From NCBI GenBank assembly GCA_020638795.1, contig JACKHW010000003.1, positions 186,001-250,000 of the forward strand: 64,000 nucleotides of DNA. The letters are read 5' to 3'. The notes beneath the pieces are model-generated. The model had not been told where the DNA came from. It worked only from the letters and a program-made list of their open reading frames with translations, and ran no database searches. A program made the position numbers and the translations under genes. This document shows, piece by piece, positions 8,284 to 16,946 of this stretch; position 1 is the stretch's first letter; each line of letters opens with the position of its first letter. The stretch comes from Planctomycetota bacterium (lineage in GTDB: Bacteria; Planctomycetota; UBA1135; GCA-002748355).

Positions 8284-8311
8284 GCGCCCCGCGGCGTTCA
8301 CCACGGGGCGC
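8284..8311. terminator. GC-rich hairpin between convergent gene and tRNA-Asn
   Basis: GCGCCCCG (8284-8291) and CGGGGCGC (8304-8311) form a perfect 8-bp stem with a 12-nt loop. It lies just after the stop at 8271 on the plus strand and just beyond the 3' end of tRNA-Asn on the minus strand, so it could terminate transcription from both sides. The T-tracts are poor (minus-side CTGTCGTTTC). Confidence 0.45.
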
Positions 8312-8316
8312 GCGTG

Positions 8317-8391
8317 TGGCTCCTCGAGTAGGACTCGAACCTACAACCCTCCGGTTAACAGCCGGATGCTCTACCATTGAGCTATCGAGGA
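8317..8391 (-). tRNA. tRNA-Asn (anticodon GTT)
   Basis: Read on the minus strand the gene begins TCCTCGATAGCTC and ends with the TpsiC segment GGTTCGAGTCC. The seven-base acceptor stem TCCTCGA/TCGAGGA is perfect, the discriminator is G and the 3' CCA is encoded (8317-8319). The anticodon loop CTGTTAA gives anticodon GTT (plus-strand AAC at 8357-8359), decoding Asn AAC/AAU. All four arms can be drawn. Confidence 0.95.
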
Positions 8392-8532
8392 TCGCGTTGT
8401 GCTTGCTCCAAGAGCCGTGCGAAGCGTGCCTCTCGGGGCGAAGAACGGTAGAGAGCAGTACTCGATCGGTCAAGACCACTCTCGAACCGTAGTTCGGTCA
8501 CGCAGGCGGAGCAGGCGCCGGTCGCAACGTGG

Positions 8533-9717
8533 TTACGTCGACGCGTTCTGGAGCGCTGCGACGCCGGGGAGGACCTTGCCCTCGAGCAGTTCGAGGCTCG
8601 CTCCGCCTCCGGTCGAGACGTGGTCGACCGCGTCGTCGAGCCCGAGGAGTTCGAGAGCCGCGACCGAGTCGCCGCCGCCGACGCAGCGGAACCCTTTGCA
8701 GTTCGCGACCGCGCGAGCGACCGCTTCGGTCCCCTTGCGGAAGGCCTCCATCTCGAAGACCCCCATCGGGCCGTTCCAGAGCACGGTCTTGGCGTCCTTC
8801 AGGTGCTCCGTGTAGAGCTCCGACGTGCGTGGGCCGATGTCGAGCGCGAGCATGCCGTCCGGGATCGCGGTCACGACCTCGTGCGGACTGTCCGCGCGAA
8901 ACTCGGCGGTCACGACATGGTCGACCGGAAGCGCGAGCACTTTGCCGGCGGCCTCCGCATCGCGCATCACACGCCGTGCTTCGTCGATCAGATCGTCTTC
9001 GACGAGCGACTTGCCGGTCGGCTTGCCTTGGGCCTTCAAGAACGTGTACGCCATCGCCCCACCGATGATCAGTCGGTCGACGCGCGGAAGCAGGTTCTCG
9101 AGCACCGGGAGCTTGTCGCTGACCTTCGCGCCGCCGAGGATCGCGACGAATGGACGCTCGGGATGATCGAGCACCTTCGCGAACGCGTCGATCTCCTTGG
9201 CGAGCAACAATCCGGGCGCACTCGGAAGATGCTCCGGAATCCGCGCAACGGATGCGTGCGCGCGGTGACAGGTACCGAACGCGTCCTGCACGAACACCTC
9301 GCCGAGTGCGGCGAGCTCGGCACCGAACTCCGCGTCCCCCGCCTCTTCGCGCGGGTCGAAGCGCAGGTTCTCGAGCATCAGCACTTCGCCATCCTCGAGA
9401 CTGAGCGCGAGATCCTTGACGAGCGGGCCGATGATCTCCGGCGCGGAACGCACCGGCCATCCGGTCAACTCGTGCAAGCGTTCGGCGACCGGCAACATGC
9501 GCAGCTTGTCGTTGACGGCTCCCTTCGGTCGACCGAGGTGCGACATCAGGATGAGGCGCGCACCACGATCGCGGAGCGCCGTGAGCGTCGGGATCGCGGC
9601 GACGATGCGCGCGTCACTCGTGACGTTCTGGTGCTCGTCGAGCGGGACGTTGAAGTCGACGCGCACGAGCACGCGCTTCCCGGCGACGTCGAGATCCTCG
9701 AGACGCTTCATGGCCAT
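8533..9717 (-). CDS. pgk: phosphoglycerate kinase
   Basis: A 394-residue cytoplasmic glycolytic enzyme interconverting 1,3-bisphosphoglycerate plus ADP and 3-phosphoglycerate plus ATP. The family signatures are all visible: KRVLVRVDFNVPLD near the N-terminus, LMSHLGRP, the substrate-binding ENLRF, FVAILGGAKVSDK, VLWNGPMGVFE, and the nucleotide loop CVGGGDS with STGGGASLELLEGK at the C-terminus. Length is normal. ATG 9717 follows GAGAG; ATG 9711, two codons in, is the alternative. It lies 14 bp downstream of gapA on the same strand, forming a gapA-pgk operon. A weak hairpin (CGAAC-CGTA-GTTCG, 8483-8496) follows the gene. Confidence 0.97.
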   Translation of the reverse strand: MAMKRLEDLDVAGKRVLVRVDFNVPLDEHQNVTSDARIVAAIPTLTALRDRGARLILMSHLGRPKGAVNDKLRMLPVAERLHELTGWPVRSAPEIIGPLVKDLALSLEDGEVLMLENLRFDPREEAGDAEFGAELAALGEVFVQDAFGTCHRAHASVARIPEHLPSAPGLLLAKEIDAFAKVLDHPERPFVAILGGAKVSDKLPVLENLLPRVDRLIIGGAMAYTFLKAQGKPTGKSLVEDDLIDEARRVMRDAEAAGKVLALPVDHVVTAEFRADSPHEVVTAIPDGMLALDIGPRTSELYTEHLKDAKTVLWNGPMGVFEMEAFRKGTEAVARAVANCKGFRCVGGGDSVAALELLGLDDAVDHVSTGGGASLELLEGKVLPGVAALQNAST

Positions 9718-9731
9718 GATCTCTCGAGGGT

Positions 9732-10736
<1,005 letters not shown>

Positions 10737-10874
10737 GACTCGTGCTCGCGCCTTTGTGGCTCTGCTTGGGGACTTTATGGAGAAACGTCTTCGTGGTGAC
10801 GCTGCGGGAGCTTACCGACCCTGCGACGCGGATCCATTTTTCCTCGACTCGCCTGCGGGCTGTAGCGTGCCTCC

Positions 10875-11882
10875 ATGCCGCACGGTTCTTCGAAGTCGAT
10901 CGACGACGAGCTCGAGGCGCGGTTCGCGCGTCGCCTCGGACGACTTCCTGAGGCGTTTCGCCGCGGAACGCGCCCGCTCGTGGTCGCGTTCTCGCACGGC
11001 GCCGACTCGACGGCGCTCCTCACCCTGCTGCATCGATGGCAGCGAAGCGAACCGACATCGCGCCCACCCGTCGAAGCGCTGACGATCGACCACGGTCTCA
11101 GGCCCGCGTCCGCCGACGAAGCGCGCCGCGCCGCGCAGTTCTGCGAAGCCCTCGGCGTCCCGATCACGATCCTCAGCGTGCAACCACGACGCGCGAGTGA
11201 GACGCATGCCCGCGAACTACGCTACGACGCGTTCCGCGAGCATGCCGCGCGCCGAAACGCACGCGCGATCCTGCTGGCCCATCACGCGGGCGACCAACGC
11301 GAGACCGTCCTCCACCGAATCCTGCGTGGCACCGGCCCCCTCGGACTCTGCGGGATGCCTGATCGCCGGAGACTCGACGTTGGCGGCAGGTGTGCACTGC
11401 TCCGTCCGCTGCTGCGCGAAGAACCGGCGGCACTTCGCACCTGGTTGCGACAGCAAGGCGCGACATGGATCGAGGACCCGACCAACGCCGATCCACGCCA
11501 CACCATCCGCAATCGCCTTCGGCTCGAGGTCGTGCCCGGACTCGCGAACACGAAGCGCGTCGACGCCTTGATCACCGAGGCTCGCGCATTTCGGCGCGCA
11601 GTCCATCGCGAGCTCGGGGCGAGCGGACCTCACCTCGACATCCTCGACGCGTCGACGGTGCGGCTCGGCGCGACGCCGGGCTCGAGTCCATGGGCGATCG
11701 AGCAGGCGATCCTGCTCGCGCTCGAGGCCCTCGAGCTGCGTCGCCCGACGCGTCCCTTGCTTCGTCGTACCGTCCGCCTCTTCGAACCGACGACGACCAC
11801 GGGGAAGCGCGCCCAGAGCACCGGGCATTGGACCGCAATCCGCGAGCGCCACGCCGTGGTGCTGCGCGCGGACGCCCGATAG
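10875..11882 (+). CDS. tilS: tRNA(Ile)-lysidine synthase-like protein
   Basis: A 335-residue N-type ATP pyrophosphatase resembling TilS, which converts C34 of the tRNA-Ile(CAU) anticodon to lysidine. The PP-loop is at residues 40-45 but reads S-H-G-A-D-S instead of the canonical S-G-G-x-D-S. The downstream motif reads HHAGDQRET (canonical HHxDDQxET), and WIEDPTN and R-N-R-L-R match the family. It has an N-terminal domain plus a short C-terminal region, consistent with short TilS forms. The two substitutions could mean a diverged paralogue. It is followed 9 bp later by the yggS-type gene, suggesting co-transcription. Confidence 0.8.
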   Translation: MPHGSSKSIDDELEARFARRLGRLPEAFRRGTRPLVVAFSHGADSTALLTLLHRWQRSEPTSRPPVEALTIDHGLRPASADEARRAAQFCEALGVPITILSVQPRRASETHARELRYDAFREHAARRNARAILLAHHAGDQRETVLHRILRGTGPLGLCGMPDRRRLDVGGRCALLRPLLREEPAALRTWLRQQGATWIEDPTNADPRHTIRNRLRLEVVPGLANTKRVDALITEARAFRRAVHRELGASGPHLDILDASTVRLGATPGSSPWAIEQAILLALEALELRRPTRPLLRRTVRLFEPTTTTGKRAQSTGHWTAIRERHAVVLRADAR

Positions 11883-11891
11883 CGTGTCCCC

Positions 11892-12614
11892 ATGGATGCG
11901 ATCGTCGCGAAGATCCGGAACAACATCGAACGGCTGCGGACGGAGATCGATCACATCGCACGCGAGGCCGGGCGCGAGTCGTCGTCGATCGAGTTGTGTG
12001 CGGTCACGAAGTACGCGACGACGACCGAGACCGCTGCCGTCGCGCGCGCGCTCCACGAACTCGGGCTGCCCGTTCGTCTCGGCGAGAGCCGTGTCCAGGA
12101 CTTGCTCCCGAAGGCCGCAGAACTCCAGAACGAGCCCTGCGACGTGCACTGGGACCTCATTGGCACCCTTCAACGGAACAAGGCGCGCTCCGTGGTCCGA
12201 GTCTTCGATCGCATTCACAGCCTCGATCGCATTTCGATCCTCGACACGCTCGATCGACTCGCGACCGAGTTCGGACTCGTCGCGGCCGGCGTGCCGATTC
12301 GGGGCTTGCTCCAGGTCCGGACGAGTGACGAGGAGACGAAGCGCGGGTTTTCGATCGACGAGGTCGAGCGTGCACTCGATCACGCCCGCACCCTCGAGGG
12401 GCTGCGCATCGAAGGGTTCATGACGATGGCACCGCGTGGCACCGACCACGAGACGGCACGACCGTGGTTCGCCGAATTGCGGCGGCTCCGAGATCGAATC
12501 GCCCCCGATCTCGAACACCTGTCGATGGGGATGAGCCAGGACTATCGCGGCGCGATCCGCGAGGGAGCGACGATCGTGCGACTCGGCTCCGCGCTCCACG
12601 CGACGGGCGGTTGA
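11892..12614 (+). CDS. yggS: YggS/PLPBP-family pyridoxal phosphate homeostasis protein
   Basis: A 240-residue fold-type III PLP-binding protein. The PLP lysine lies in LCAVTKYA; LGESRVQ (family GENRVQ), WDLIGTLQRNKAR and the C-terminal LSMGMSQDYRGAI with GATIVRLGSALH complete the recognised pattern. Members lack an alanine-racemase C-domain and control PLP and amino-acid homeostasis rather than catalysing a known reaction. It lies 9 bp downstream of tilS. The substitution of N by S in GENRVQ is minor. Confidence 0.93.
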   Translation: MDAIVAKIRNNIERLRTEIDHIAREAGRESSSIELCAVTKYATTTETAAVARALHELGLPVRLGESRVQDLLPKAAELQNEPCDVHWDLIGTLQRNKARSVVRVFDRIHSLDRISILDTLDRLATEFGLVAAGVPIRGLLQVRTSDEETKRGFSIDEVERALDHARTLEGLRIEGFMTMAPRGTDHETARPWFAELRRLRDRIAPDLEHLSMGMSQDYRGAIREGATIVRLGSALHATGG

Positions 12615-12657
12615 GCTGAGTCTCGCATGCCGGGTTCACGCGGCTATCATCGGGTCG

Positions 12658-15390
12658 ATGGCGATATTGCGCTTTTCCCAAGGAGTCGAACACGCTCTCG
12701 ATCCGAAGTCGCCGACGACGCTCGGGGCCGGTTCCGACGCCACGATTCGCCTGGGTGACCCAGCCGCTTCCGAACTCCACTGCGTGATTCGAGCGCTCAA
12801 GAATGGCGGGTTCGGGATCAAGGACCTCGGCAGCGATGCCGGGACCTATCTCGACGGGCGCAAGATCGACACGGCGCGACTCACGCCCGGATGCCGGATC
12901 CGCGTCGGCGCGACCGAGTTCGATTATCTGGACGGGGCCGCGGACGCCGTCGGCACGGCAACGACCGCACCCTCGACCGAGACGGCGCCGACGGAGAAGC
13001 CGCCTGAGAAGCCACCGGAAAAACCTGCCGAGAAGACGCGACCGAGCGCAACACCGCCACCCCGACGGAAACTACCTGGTGCCGACGTCGACCTCGCGCC
13101 CGGGACGCACCTCAACGGGTACGAAATCGAGGGCGTGCTCGGACACGGCGGTATGGGAACCGTCTACCGCGCGACGCAGCTCAGCCTCGGTCGCAAGGTC
13201 GCGATCAAAGTCCTCGCTGCGAAGCTCGCCGAAGACCCGAGCTTCGTGCGTCGCTTCGAATCCGAAGCGCGTGCCGCCGGACGCTTCAACCATCCGAACG
13301 TCGTGCAGGTCTTCGACGTCGACGAGGACGATGGGCGGCCGTTCTACTCGATGGAACTCCTGCCGGACGGCAGTCTCGAGGACCGTCTCGGTCGTTCGGG
13401 GCCATTGGCCGTCGACGACGCCATCAAGGCACTACGGGACGCCGCCCAAGGGCTCGCGTATGCCGATGAACTCGGGCTCGTGCACCGGGACATCAAGCCC
13501 GACAACTTGATGCCGGACGCTCAGGGCAACCTCAAGATCTGCGACCTAGGCCTCGCGACCGACATGGATGCCGAGCGCGAAGGGAAGATCCTCGGCACAC
13601 CGCATTTCTTGAGCCCCGAGCAGGCGCAACGCAAAGCCGTCGACCACCGCAGTGACATCTACTCGCTCGGTTGCAGCGCGTATCGATTGATGACGGGGAA
13701 GAACCCGTTCCCCAAGAACAACGTTCGCGACATCCTGCGCGCACACCTGTCCGAAGAAGCGCCGAGCGTTCGCGCGGCACGCCCCGATTGCCCTGAGCCG
13801 CTCGACGCCCTCGTGCGTCGCATGATGGCGAAGGACCCGGACGCGCGGCCGCGCGCCGGGGAGATCGTCCACGAGATCGACGCGATGCTCGAGGCGACGG
13901 GCTCGAGCCGCGGTTCGTGGATCGCGATCGCGATCGCTCTCGTCGCGATTGCAGGCGGCGCGATCTACTTCTTGAACTCGGGTGACGACAAACCGATCAC
14001 GATCGTCAAGAGCGACCCCGACGCCGAACGTGTGCGTCAGAAGAATCGCGAGAACGAAGCCGAGATCGCACGACTGCAGGTCCGCGAGGACTTGCCGCTT
14101 CTCGAGCGAGCCGAAGCACTCGATCGCGTCGCCAAGGACCACGCAGGCACGGAGGCGGCCAAAACGGCCACCCGTGAGGCGGAAGAACTCCGAACACGCC
14201 ACGCCGCCGAAGTCGCGGCCGAGAAGAAAGCGAGCGAAGAACTCGCGAAGCGCATCGCCGGAATCCGCACCACGGTCGACGAAGCCGCGTCGGATCCGGT
14301 CGGAGCCTGGCAACGACTCACGAGCCTCGCGGGCGCGGCGACCACGGGATCGGAGTTCGCGAAGGCGATCGACGCCGCGAAGGAAGACGTGACCCGCATC
14401 TGGACCGCGCGTGCGACCGATGCCTACGAGCGTTTCGAAACCGCAGCACGCGCCGAGGGTAGCGACTTGTCGACGGTCCTCGCGACTCTCGAGGAGAGCC
14501 TTCGAGCCCCGCCCGAGGGTCTGCCGGAAGCGGTCGGAAGAGCGTTCGAAGAACGCACGGCAGCAGGACGCGAACTCGTCGCCGCCATCCGCAAGAGTCG
14601 CCGAGACGCGCGTCGCGCTCGCGTCGGCGAACTCGCGAAGGTGCGGGATCAAGTGCTCTTCGGCGAGACGGGAGTGCTCGCCCTCGTTCGCAAGGGACAG
14701 TTGAGCGAAGCCCGCAACTTGCTTTCCTCGATCGACAAAGCGCCCGCCGAACTCGCCGATCTGGATGCACCGTTGAGCGAGCTCGACGCGTTGATTCAGG
14801 GAGGTCTGCAATCGCTCACGGCACTCGGTCAACGCGCTTCGACGACTCCGTTCGCCGCGTCGCTGCGGGGCGCGGACGTCAAGATCACGCGCATCGAAGG
14901 TGCACGCGCGACGGTCGTCCAGACCGGTGGCGGAGAATCGACGGTGTTGCTCGCCGACGAAGCCGACCTCGTATCGCAGCTTCTGATCGCTTCGGGAGCG
15001 AAGGACGCGTTCGGCGGCACGCAGCTCGATGCGGCAGCACGCGACCATGCGAGTCTCGTCGTACTCTTCGCACTCGCCGAGGCGCTCCCCGAAGCGCGGG
15101 CGTTCCTCGCACGCCAAGGGAGCGGCACACCGCAGTTCCCGTGGAGTTACCGCGACCTCCTCGCGCGACTCGCGCAGGGTGCCGGGGATTCGACCGGAGG
15201 TGGCGGCTCGGCGGAGGCACCTGCCGACGCACTCCGCGTCGAGGCGGTCGCACTCGACGCACTCGCATCGATGCTCCAAGCATTCCGCGATCATGCGGAG
15301 ATCGCTGCGGGACACTGGGCAGGCGTCCTCGAACGTCGCGCAGCCTCCAGTCTCGTCGGTTCTGCGCTCGGCATAGAGGGCGGCAACTGA
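12658..15390 (+). CDS. FHA-domain Ser/Thr protein kinase with extracytoplasmic C-terminus
   Basis: A 910-residue type II-like membrane kinase. Residues 1-90 form an FHA fold (LGAGSDATI, SELHCVI, GTYLDGRKI) that would bind phosphothreonine. A Pro/Glu/Lys linker follows. The Hanks kinase domain spans about 154-410: glycine loop GHGGMGTV, ATP lysine K184 (VAIKVL), catalytic HRD at 276-278 (HRDIKPDN), metal-binding D296 in DLGLA (DFG variant), and GTPHFLSPEQ. A single transmembrane helix lies at about 419-437 (IAIAIALVAIAGGAIYF). The remaining roughly 470 residues are predicted alpha-helical and charged, with no PASTA domain, and may be the sensory part. Neighbours give no clear substrate. All catalytic residues are intact. 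Confidence 0.93.
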   Translation: MAILRFSQGVEHALDPKSPTTLGAGSDATIRLGDPAASELHCVIRALKNGGFGIKDLGSDAGTYLDGRKIDTARLTPGCRIRVGATEFDYLDGAADAVGTATTAPSTETAPTEKPPEKPPEKPAEKTRPSATPPPRRKLPGADVDLAPGTHLNGYEIEGVLGHGGMGTVYRATQLSLGRKVAIKVLAAKLAEDPSFVRRFESEARAAGRFNHPNVVQVFDVDEDDGRPFYSMELLPDGSLEDRLGRSGPLAVDDAIKALRDAAQGLAYADELGLVHRDIKPDNLMPDAQGNLKICDLGLATDMDAEREGKILGTPHFLSPEQAQRKAVDHRSDIYSLGCSAYRLMTGKNPFPKNNVRDILRAHLSEEAPSVRAARPDCPEPLDALVRRMMAKDPDARPRAGEIVHEIDAMLEATGSSRGSWIAIAIALVAIAGGAIYFLNSGDDKPITIVKSDPDAERVRQKNRENEAEIARLQVREDLPLLERAEALDRVAKDHAGTEAAKTATREAEELRTRHAAEVAAEKKASEELAKRIAGIRTTVDEAASDPVGAWQRLTSLAGAATTGSEFAKAIDAAKEDVTRIWTARATDAYERFETAARAEGSDLSTVLATLEESLRAPPEGLPEAVGRAFEERTAAGRELVAAIRKSRRDARRARVGELAKVRDQVLFGETGVLALVRKGQLSEARNLLSSIDKAPAELADLDAPLSELDALIQGGLQSLTALGQRASTTPFAASLRGADVKITRIEGARATVVQTGGGESTVLLADEADLVSQLLIASGAKDAFGGTQLDAAARDHASLVVLFALAEALPEARAFLARQGSGTPQFPWSYRDLLARLAQGAGDSTGGGGSAEAPADALRVEAVALDALASMLQAFRDHAEIAAGHWAGVLERRAASSLVGSALGIEGGN

Positions 15391-15439
15391 CCTTCGTTCT
15401 CTCGCTCCTTTCGACCCTCGCTCTCTCCAGGATCCACAC

Positions 15440-16279
15440 GTGCTGACCCGTACCGAAATCGAAGCCGTCCGGCAGCGTGCACGCGCCGCCGCCCAGACCA
15501 TCATCGGTCGTAGCGGGCTCCGTCCGCGCGTTGCCATGTTCCTCGGCACCGGACACTCGGAGTTCGTCCGCCAGCTCACGGAGTCGACGACGGTCCGTGC
15601 CTCGGACATCCCCGAGTTTCCGAGCGGTGTCGAGAGCAGCACCATGATCGTCGGCAACTACAACGACCTACCGGTCATCGTCGCCGATGCACCACTAGCA
15701 CCCTACTTGGGTGTCACGGGACTCGAACTCGCCTTTCCGGTCCGAGTCTTCCGTCAAATGGGAGCCGAGATCCTCGTGCTGACCGCCGGGGCAGCGGCGC
15801 TCCGTCCCGGTGTCGTTCCGGGAAGCATCGGTCTCGTCGAGGATCACCTCAACTTCACGACGCTCAACCCACTCGTCGGGCACAACGACGAGTTGCTCGG
15901 GCCGCGCTTTCCCGACATGAGTGAGCCATACGATCCGACGCTCCGACACATCGTCCGACAGATCGCGGACGATGCGGGATTCCCGCTCGTCGAGGGCGTC
16001 TTCGCGGCGATTCAGGGGCCGAGCCTGCCGACCCGCGCCGAGTACCGCCACCTGCGGAACACGGGTGCGGACTTCGTCGGCATGTCGACCGTACCCGAAG
16101 TCCTCGCTGCCGTACACGCGGGATTCCGGACCGTCGCGTTGCTCGCGATCACGCAGTACGTCGATCCGGTTGCACCAGAGCCAACCGACCTCGAAACGAT
16201 GGTCGATGCGGCCGACTTGGCTGCGCCGCGAGTCAGCAGCATTCTGAGCGGCTTCCTCGATCGGGTCGGAAAGTCGTGA
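15440..16279 (+). CDS. purine nucleoside phosphorylase (PNP/MTAP family)
   Basis: A 279-residue phosphorylase expected to split purine nucleosides with phosphate into base and ribose-1-phosphate. Trimeric-PNP landmarks are VFLGTGHSEF-type phosphate loop residues (here MFLGTGHSEF), EGVFAAIQGPSLPTRAEYRHL, GADFVGMSTVPEVLAA and LLAITQYVD. The family's purine-contacting Asn in the S-x-I-T-N strand is Gln here (ITQ), and the phosphate loop departs from the common GSGLG, so base preference may differ. The start is GTG 15440, with AGGA at 15429-15432. It lies 10 bp upstream of purN, a purine-metabolism pair. Confidence 0.88.
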   Translation: MLTRTEIEAVRQRARAAAQTIIGRSGLRPRVAMFLGTGHSEFVRQLTESTTVRASDIPEFPSGVESSTMIVGNYNDLPVIVADAPLAPYLGVTGLELAFPVRVFRQMGAEILVLTAGAAALRPGVVPGSIGLVEDHLNFTTLNPLVGHNDELLGPRFPDMSEPYDPTLRHIVRQIADDAGFPLVEGVFAAIQGPSLPTRAEYRHLRNTGADFVGMSTVPEVLAAVHAGFRTVALLAITQYVDPVAPEPTDLETMVDAADLAAPRVSSILSGFLDRVGKS

Positions 16280-16289
16280 TCGCCCCCTG

Positions 16290-16889
16290 ATGAGTTCCCG
16301 TAGCGCGACTCCGAGGTTCGCCGTGTTGCTGTCCGGCAGCGGACGCAGCCTCGAGAACCTGCACGAGTGCATCCTTCGCGGAGACGTCGACGGCGAAGTC
16401 GTCCTCGTGATCTCCAATACACCCAAGGCCTACGGACTCGTGCGCGCGCAGCGCCTCGGCATCGAACATCACACGCTGAGGCCGCGCGACTATCCCGATC
16501 GGCAGGCGTGGTCCGCAGCTGTCTATCGCCAACTGCGCGAACACGACGTCGATTGGGTGCTGCTACTCGGCTTCTTGGCTCTGCTGCCGATCGAGCCCGA
16601 TTTCGAGGGCCGCGTGCTCAACATCCATCCGTCGTTGCTCCCGAAGCACGGCGGCGCGGGCATGTACGGCAATCGCGTGCACGCCGCCGTCCTCGCGGCC
16701 GGCGACCGCGAGAGCGGCTGCACGGTGCACTTCTGCGATGACGAGTACGATCGCGGCACCGTGCTGCACCAAAGACGCTGCCCGGTTCACCCGGATGACG
16801 ACGTCGAGACGCTCGCCGCACGCGTCTTCGAAGAAGAGAAGCGCGCACTTCCGGAAGCGCTGCGCAAGCTGGCTCAGCTGCAGCGCTGA
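16290..16889 (+). CDS. purN: phosphoribosylglycinamide formyltransferase
   Basis: A 199-residue GAR transformylase catalysing the third step of de novo purine synthesis with 10-formyl-tetrahydrofolate. The Rossmann-like N-terminus has FAVLLSGSGRSLENL. The active site has N and H of LNIHPSLLPKHGG and the aspartate-containing CTVHFCDDEYDRG. KHGGAGMYG and HAAVLAAGDRESG match the folate loop. Length is normal. It follows the nucleoside phosphorylase gene by 10 bp and converges on nrdJ. Confidence 0.94.
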   Translation: MSSRSATPRFAVLLSGSGRSLENLHECILRGDVDGEVVLVISNTPKAYGLVRAQRLGIEHHTLRPRDYPDRQAWSAAVYRQLREHDVDWVLLLGFLALLPIEPDFEGRVLNIHPSLLPKHGGAGMYGNRVHAAVLAAGDRESGCTVHFCDDEYDRGTVLHQRRCPVHPDDDVETLAARVFEEEKRALPEALRKLAQLQR

Positions 16890-16946
16890 GCCAGCGAGAT
16901 TCTCAGCGGAGCCTCATCGAAGGAGAGCGACGCGCACCACGCGCCT

